Shown one piece after another: positions 7,272 to 11,325 of a stretch of 11,325 nucleotides of DNA. The notes below the pieces were generated by a model that was not told the origin of the DNA, did no database searches, and worked only from the letters and a program-made list of their open reading frames with translations. The position numbers and the translations under genes are program-made. The stretch covers positions 1 to 11,325 of the forward strand of contig CANHGF010000048.1 in NCBI GenBank assembly GCA_947460065.1, written 5' to 3'. Origin of the DNA: Comamonadaceae bacterium. GTDB lineage: Bacteria > Pseudomonadota > Gammaproteobacteria > Burkholderiales > Burkholderiaceae_C. The first letter of the stretch is position 1. Each line of letters begins with the position of its first letter.

Positions 7272-9581
7272 ATGCCCACCCACCAAGCCGACGACCAAAA
7301 CAACCGGCGGGAAGGTCTGCGCCGCGCAGCGCTCATCTATCACGAGCTGCCGACGCCGGGCAAGCTGGCGATCACCGCCACCAAGCAGCTGACCAATCAG
7401 CGCGATTTGGCCCTGGCCTACTCGCCCGGGGTGGCCGCGCCCTGTGAGGAGATCGTCAAGGACCCGAACAACGCCTACAAATACACCAGCCGCGGCAATC
7501 TGGTGGCAGTGATCACCAACGGCACTGCCGTGCTCGGTCTGGGCAACATCGGCCCCCTGGCCTCCAAGCCGGTGATGGAGGGCAAGGCGGTTCTGTTCAA
7601 GAAGTTTGCCGGTGTCGACGTGTTCGACATCGAAATCAATGAGCAAGATCCGGCGCGCCTGGTGGAGGTGATCGCAGCGCTGGAGCCGACCTTTGGCGCG
7701 ATCAACCTGGAAGACATCAAGGCGCCCGATTGCTTTTATGTGGAGCGCGAGCTGCGCAAGCGCCTGAAAATCCCGGTGTTCCACGACGACCAACACGGCA
7801 CCGCCATCACCGTGGGCGCGGCCATGATCAATGCGCTCAAGATCGCTGGCAAAAAACCGGGGGAGGTCAAACTCGTGACCTCGGGCGCCGGCGCAGCGGC
7901 GCTGGCCTGCCTGAACCTGCTGCTGCATCTGGGCATTCGGCGGGAAAACGTGTTCGTGACCGATCTGGCCGGCGTGGTCTATGAAGGCCGCACCGAACTG
8001 ATGGACGAAGACAAGATCCAGTTCGCCCAAAAAACTGCAGCCCGCCACCTCAGTGAGGTGATCGTCGGCGCCGATGTGTTCCTGGGACTGTCAGCCGGCG
8101 GCGTGCTCAAGCCCGAGATGGTGCGCAGCATGGGCAAAAGCCCCATCATTTTTGCGCTGGCCAATCCCAACCCGGAGATTGCCCCCGAAGATGTGAAGTC
8201 GGTGCGCGACGACGCCATCATCGCCACCGGCCGCACCGATTACCCCAACCAGGTCAACAACGTCCTGTGCTTTCCCTATATTTTCCGGGGTGCGCTCGAC
8301 GCGGGTGCCTCGACCATCACCCTGGAGATGGAAATCGCTGCCGTTCACGCGATTGCCGAGCTGGCGCAGGCCGAGCAAAGCGAGGTGGTGGCCGCCGCCT
8401 ATGTGGGTGAAAAGCTGGCCTTCGGCCCCGAATACCTGATCCCCAAGCCCTTCGATCCCCGGCTGATGATGAAGATCGCGCCTGCGGTGGCCAAGGCGGC
8501 AGCCGACAGTGGCGTGGCCCAGCGGCCGATTGCCGACATGGACGCCTATCTGGAGCGGCTGCAAAGCTTTGTCTACGCTTCAGGCACGACCATGAAGCCG
8601 ATTTTTGCTTCAGCCAAGATGGCCACCCGCAAGAGCGTGGCCTACGCCGAGGGTGAGGAAGAGCGGGTGCTGCGCGCCTGCCAGATCGTGGTCGACGAAG
8701 GGCTGGCGCGCCCCACCCTGATCGGCAGGCCTGCGGTGATCGAGCAGCGCATCGCCAAGTTCGGCCTGCGTTTGCGTCAAGGGCGGGACTACGAGGTGGT
8801 CAATGTTGAGCTCGACGAACGCTACCGCGACTTCTGGCAGACCTATCACCGCATGATGGAGCGGCGCGGCGTGACCGCGCAGATGGCCAAAATCGAGATG
8901 CGGCGCAGACTCACCTTGATCGGCAGCATGCTGCTGCACAAAGGCGACGTAGACGGCCTGATCGTCGGCACCTGGGGCACCACCCAGATCCACCTCAACC
9001 ATGTTGACCAGGTGGTGGGCAAACGCGCCGGCGTCAGCACCTACGCCTGCATGAACGGGCTGATGTTGCCAGGCCGGCAGGTGTTTCTGGTCGATACCCA
9101 CGTCAACTATGACCCTACGGCCGAGCAGCTGGCCGAGATCACCACCATGGCGGCCGAAGAAATGATGCGCTTTGGCCTCAAGCCCAAGGCCGCCCTGCTG
9201 TCGCATTCAAACTTCGGCTCCTCCGACCAGCCCAGCGCTCTCAAGATGCGGCGCACCCTGCAATTGCTGCGCGAGCAAACGCCCTGGCTAGAGGTCGACG
9301 GCGAGATGCATGGGGATATCGCCTTGGACGCGCAAGGCCGGCAAGCCGTCATGCCACACAGCACCCTGGCCGGTGAGGCCAATTTGTTGGTGCTTCCTAA
9401 CATCGACGCCGCCAATATTTCCTACAACCTGCTCAAGACCGCCGCTGGCGGCAACATCGCCATCGGGCCGGTGCTGCTCGGGGCGGCAAAACCGGTGCAC
9501 ATCCTGACAGCAAGCACCACCGTCAGGCGCATCGTGAACATGACCGCCCTGACTGTCGCCGACGCCAACGCCAGCCGCTAG
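7272..9581 (+). CDS. maeB: NADP-dependent malic enzyme (MaeB type) with C-terminal phosphotransacetylase-like domain
   Basis: A 769-residue cytoplasmic enzyme that oxidatively decarboxylates malate to pyruvate, yielding NADPH. The malic domain holds Y23 in [11 protein letters not shown]99 in ASKPVMEGK, the metal-binding EDIKAPDCF (147-155) and FHDDQHGTA (170-178). The nucleotide-binding loop is SGAGAAA (204-210). From about residue 440 a phosphotransacetylase-like domain follows ([44 protein letters not shown]). In MaeB proteins this domain is regulatory and responds to acetyl-CoA rather than making acetyl phosphate. The length is normal for the family. AGGAG lies 5 bases before the ATG. It has its own leader and terminator. 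It could supply NADPH and pyruvate during growth on acids from aromatic breakdown, but adjacency to the liv genes may be chance. Confidence 0.95.
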   Translation: MPTHQADDQNNRREGLRRAALIYHELPTPGKLAITATKQLTNQRDLALAYSPGVAAPCEEIVKDPNNAYKYTSRGNLVAVITNGTAVLGLGNIGPLASKPVMEGKAVLFKKFAGVDVFDIEINEQDPARLVEVIAALEPTFGAINLEDIKAPDCFYVERELRKRLKIPVFHDDQHGTAITVGAAMINALKIAGKKPGEVKLVTSGAGAAALACLNLLLHLGIRRENVFVTDLAGVVYEGRTELMDEDKIQFAQKTAARHLSEVIVGADVFLGLSAGGVLKPEMVRSMGKSPIIFALANPNPEIAPEDVKSVRDDAIIATGRTDYPNQVNNVLCFPYIFRGALDAGASTITLEMEIAAVHAIAELAQAEQSEVVAAAYVGEKLAFGPEYLIPKPFDPRLMMKIAPAVAKAAADSGVAQRPIADMDAYLERLQSFVYASGTTMKPIFASAKMATRKSVAYAEGEEERVLRACQIVVDEGLARPTLIGRPAVIEQRIAKFGLRLRQGRDYEVVNVELDERYRDFWQTYHRMMERRGVTAQMAKIEMRRRLTLIGSMLLHKGDVDGLIVGTWGTTQIHLNHVDQVVGKRAGVSTYACMNGLMLPGRQVFLVDTHVNYDPTAEQLAEITTMAAEEMMRFGLKPKAALLSHSNFGSSDQPSALKMRRTLQLLREQTPWLEVDGEMHGDIALDAQGRQAVMPHSTLAGEANLLVLPNIDAANISYNLLKTAAGGNIAIGPVLLGAAKPVHILTASTTVRRIVNMTALTVADANASR

Positions 9582-9618
9582 CAAGGCCTGCCGGCTGAGA
9601 AAAACTGCCGGCGGCTAG
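9578..9618 (+). repeat. Inverted repeat overlapping the maeB stop codon
   Basis: CTAGC (9578-9582) pairs with GCTAG (9614-9618), and inside it GCCGGC (9590-9595) pairs with GCCGGC (9607-9612) around an 11-base A-rich loop. The 8-mer CTGCCGGC also occurs as a direct repeat (9588-9595, 9605-9612). The outer arm includes the maeB TAG. No T run follows. It lies directly upstream of the terminator hairpin and may be part of one folded 3' end. Confidence 0.45.
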
Positions 9619-9630
9619 GTCAGCGAGATA

Positions 9631-9703
9631 GCAAAGGCTAACTTACCCGCCGATAAAACCTGCCTCTCCGGTAGGCTGATGCGGGTTAGCCCTTGCTTTT
9701 TTT
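9631..9703 (+). terminator. Large two-tier intrinsic terminator after maeB
   Basis: GCAAAGGCTAAC (9631-9642) pairs with GTTAGCCCTTGC (9685-9696) with one A/C mismatch. After a 4-base bulge, CCGC (9647-9650) pairs with GCGG (9681-9684). Inside, CCTGCC (9659-9664) pairs with GGTAGG (9670-9675). Seven T residues follow at 9697-9703. It is much larger than an ordinary terminator and could also be the 3' end of a structured small RNA. Confidence 0.7.
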
Positions 9704-9794
9704 ATGCACATCCGTCACACTAATGGCCTGAAAGTTAAGGGTTAACCCGCGCAGCCGTCGCGAGTTGGCCCCTGAAGTTCAGGAAAGGTTTTTC

Positions 9795-10205
9795 ATGTTG
9801 TGCAAATTGGGGAGTGGCTGGCGCCATACCCTGGCCTCGGTCCTGCTGGCCCTGACGACCGTTTTCGGTCTTCCGGCCATTGCCAAGACGCCGAACACAG
9901 CTGATAAACCGGCCGAAACCACGATTGCCAAGGCGCAGCTGCCCGAACAAGGTCAACAAGTGTTGATCTTGATCTACCAGGGCGGGCCCTTCAAGTATGA
10001 CAAGGACGGCACAGTGTTCGGGAATCGGGAGCGCATATTGCCCACCCACCCGCGCGGCTACTACCGCGAATACACAGTGAGGACGCCAGGGGTCGGTCAC
10101 CGGGGTGCACGCCGGATCGTCTGTGGGGGCCAGCAAGCCAAAGCCCCGGACGCCTGCTACTACACCGAGGACCATTACGCGAGTTTCAGACGGATCGTGC
10201 AGTGA
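9795..10205 (+). CDS. Secreted guanyl-specific ribonuclease, RNase Sa/barnase (N1/T1) family
   Basis: A 136-residue extracellular or periplasmic RNase that would cut RNA after guanosine. Residues 1-30 form a signal peptide with a basic start, a hydrophobic core from about L13 and an AIA cleavage site before K31. The mature part closely resembles RNase Sa: PFKYDKDGTVFGNRE (65-79), GYYREYTVRTPG (88-99), RGARRI (103-108) and YYTEDHYASF (122-131). By analogy E92 is the general base, R103 and R107 bind phosphate and H127 is the general acid, so it should be active. C110 and C121 flank a short insertion and could form a disulfide. The ATG at 9795 has AGGAAAGG 6 bases upstream; a TTG at 9765 is unlikely. 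The barstar-type inhibitor is encoded next. Confidence 0.87.
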   Translation: MLCKLGSGWRHTLASVLLALTTVFGLPAIAKTPNTADKPAETTIAKAQLPEQGQQVLILIYQGGPFKYDKDGTVFGNRERILPTHPRGYYREYTVRTPGVGHRGARRIVCGGQQAKAPDACYYTEDHYASFRRIVQ

Positions 10206-10257
10206 AGGCACTGCGGCTCCAACAGTTTTGTTTTTACCTTTTCAACCTGAGCTTTTC

Positions 10258-10677
10258 ATGGAAAGAACCACGGAGATGGACACACCACTTCGTACTGTGA
10301 GGCCCAACATTGTTCAGTCCATACGCGCTTTTCGCGTGCAGGACTTGCAGGAGGCCGCCACTGAACTTGGCCACCACTTCCTGTATGCCAACCTGGCCAA
10401 CGCCCAGAGCAAGCAGGACGTACTGGACATGATCGCGGCGCAGTACACCTTCCCCTCGCACTTCGGCAAGAACTTCGATGCGCTCTACGACTGCATGACC
10501 GATCTGGTTCACAAATCGGGTCAGCAGCCGGGCTTTATCGTGGTGCTCGAGCACATTCCAGCCAACGCCAAATTTGACAAGGAAGCGCGCGAGCAGTTGC
10601 TCGACATCTTCCGCGACGCCTCAGACTACTGGGCTGACCGGAAGATACCCTTCCGATGTTTCTATTCTTTTCTGTAG
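10258..10677 (+). CDS. Barstar-family ribonuclease inhibitor
   Basis: A 139-residue cytoplasmic protein with no signal peptide. The barstar core is FGKNFDALYDCMTD (69-82), where D74 and D78 correspond to barstar D35 and D39, the residues that plug the RNase active site. LLDIFRDASDYW (114-125) matches the second contact helix, with D120 at the position of barstar E76. Barstar binds barnase-type RNases tightly and protects the producing cell. It starts 52 bases after the RNase stop on the same strand, so the two form an enzyme/immunity pair. The ATG at 10258 lacks a clear ribosome site. An ATG at 10276 is equally possible, although its GGAG abuts the codon. The N-terminal extension of about 40 residues relative to Bacillus barstar has unknown function. 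Confidence 0.88.
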   Translation: MERTTEMDTPLRTVRPNIVQSIRAFRVQDLQEAATELGHHFLYANLANAQSKQDVLDMIAAQYTFPSHFGKNFDALYDCMTDLVHKSGQQPGFIVVLEHIPANAKFDKEAREQLLDIFRDASDYWADRKIPFRCFYSFL

Positions 10678-10711
10678 CCCGTTCCCCGGAAATTGGCCAG
10701 GGGGAACGGGC
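10677..10711. repeat. Perfect 11-bp inverted repeat after the barstar gene
   Basis: GCCCGTTCCCC (10677-10687) and GGGGAACGGGC (10701-10711) are exact inverted copies with a 13-base loop. The first base is the last base of the barstar stop codon. No T run follows, so it is not a classical intrinsic terminator; it may stabilise the mRNA 3' end or act as a processing or protein-binding site. Confidence 0.6.
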
Positions 10712-10860
10712 CAGCGAGGCCCAGCAAGCAGACGAAGGCGGCGAGGTGATGCCTACCGACAAGTTGGTGGATGTATCGCCCTTGGCGCTGCGCATGAGCA
10801 GCCCGTTCAACGCCGGCTATTGGCTCGCCGCCGCTTAAAGCGCGCAGCGATCTTGCCCAT

Positions 10861-10890
10861 GAAAAAGCCCGCCAGTCGGCGGGCTTTTTC
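10861..10890. terminator. Bidirectional intrinsic terminator between barstar and rsmA
   Basis: The arms GAAAAAGCCCGCC (10861-10873) and GGCGGGCTTTTTC (10878-10890) are perfect complements around an AGTC loop. Flanking A and T runs give a U tract in either direction. It lies between convergent genes, 15 bases beyond the rsmA stop, and should end transcription from both sides. Confidence 0.9.
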
Positions 10891-10905
10891 GTGGGCGCTG
10901 CGCGA

Positions 10906-11325
10906 TCAAGGCAGGCTTTGCGCCAGTGCCACATACTCGGCCACTGGCACCTCCTGCGCGCGGCGCTGCAGATCAAAAGGCCGCTGGCAGCCGCGCTGCT
11001 CCAGCCAGGGCCCCAGGGTGTGGCGCAGCAGCTTGCGGCGCTGGCTGAAGGCCACCTGCACCAGCTCGCTAAGCAGCGCAGCATCGAGCACGGGCGGATC
11101 GGCCAGCGGACGCATGCGCACCACCGCGCTGTCGACGCGCGGCGGCGGATCGAAGCTCTCAGGCCCGACCAACAAGACCTGCTCCATCTCATAGCGCCAC
11201 TGCAGCATGACGCTCAAGCGCCCGTAGTGGCTGCACGAGGGCGGCGCCACCATGCGGTCGACCACCTCTTTTTGCAGCAGGAAGTGCTGGTCTTGGACCA
11301 GGGCGGCCACAGCGAAGAGACCGAA
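10906..11325 (-). CDS. rsmA: 16S rRNA (adenine(1518/1519)-N6) dimethyltransferase RsmA/KsgA, partial (C-terminal half)
   Basis: The last 139 residues of the enzyme that dimethylates two adjacent adenosines in the 3'-terminal helix of 16S rRNA during small-subunit maturation; its loss gives kasugamycin resistance. The 5' part, including the SAM-binding domain and the NLPY catalytic motif, lies beyond the right window edge. Visible family landmarks are [35 protein letters not shown] and the C-terminal [13 protein letters not shown], which belongs to the rRNA-recognition domain. The reading frame is open to the window edge, so an apparent GTG start at 11310 is not the real start. The gene is convergent with the barstar gene and ends at a shared terminator. 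No irregularity is visible. Confidence 0.93.
   Translation of the reverse strand, partial: FGLFAVAALVQDQHFLLQKEVVDRMVAPPSCSHYGRLSVMLQWRYEMEQVLLVGPESFDPPPRVDSAVVRMRPLADPPVLDAALLSELVQVAFSQRRKLLRHTLGPWLEQRGCQRPFDLQRRAQEVPVAEYVALAQSLP

Noticed and set aside
6933..8048. A 371-codon minus-strand open frame spanning the livF end and the maeB start.
   Set aside because: It crosses two well-supported genes and an intergenic leader and has no family features.
9765..9794. A TTG start for the RNase gene ten codons upstream.
   Set aside because: It would put the ribosome site inside the coding region and add charged residues before the signal peptide.
10105..10257. A 51-residue N-terminal extension of the barstar protein.
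   Set aside because: It overlaps the RNase coding sequence in another frame and has no barstar similarity.
1..11325. tRNA or rRNA genes, CRISPR arrays, insertion sequences, phage genes.
   Set aside because: No cloverleaf, repeat-spacer array, transposase or integrase was seen on either strand.

Overview
The window is GC-rich, densely packed bacterial DNA with no RNA genes, insertion sequences, CRISPR arrays or phage genes that I can see. Protein sequences (a Pseudomonas/Comamonas-type VanA, an all-protein LIV-type transporter operon, a two-domain MaeB, RsmA) and the codon use suggest a betaproteobacterium, probably Burkholderiales/Comamonadaceae. That placement is inference from family resemblance, not from a search.

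Left part (1-2362): a minus-strand pair, vanA (vanillate O-demethylase oxygenase) followed by a MetE-like methyltransferase cut by the left window edge, diverges from a plus-strand GntR/FCD regulator, probably VanR. The intergenic region between them carries a good sigma70-type promoter for vanA. Its -35 box lies on a TGTATACA palindrome, and related GATAC boxes recur nearby, one of them over the regulator's start codon. The VanA reductase partner (VanB) is not in the window.

Middle part (2510-7081): a complete branched-chain-amino-acid-type (HAAT/LIV) ABC transporter operon: periplasmic binding protein, permeases LivH and LivM, ATPases LivG and LivF. The last four genes are spaced or overlapped by a few bases. 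A fifth GATAC box lies in the likely promoter of this operon. I therefore infer that the transporter belongs to the VanR regulon and imports vanillate or a related methoxyaromatic. Vanillate would be imported, demethylated to protocatechuate plus formaldehyde, and the MetE-like enzyme may act in the linked C1 metabolism.

Right part (7272-11325): maeB, an NADP-type malic enzyme fused to a phosphotransacetylase-like domain, has its own leader and ends in an elaborate hairpin terminator. It is followed by a two-gene toxin/inhibitor-like pair: a secreted RNase Sa/barnase-family guanyl ribonuclease and a cytoplasmic barstar-family inhibitor. A bidirectional terminator separates this pair from the convergent 3' part of rsmA/ksgA, which runs off the right edge.

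The points most worth a second look are the shared GATAC boxes linking vanA, vanR and the transporter; the MetE-like gene in place of vanB; the RNase/barstar pair with an extra cysteine pair; and the structured DNA between maeB and the RNase gene.
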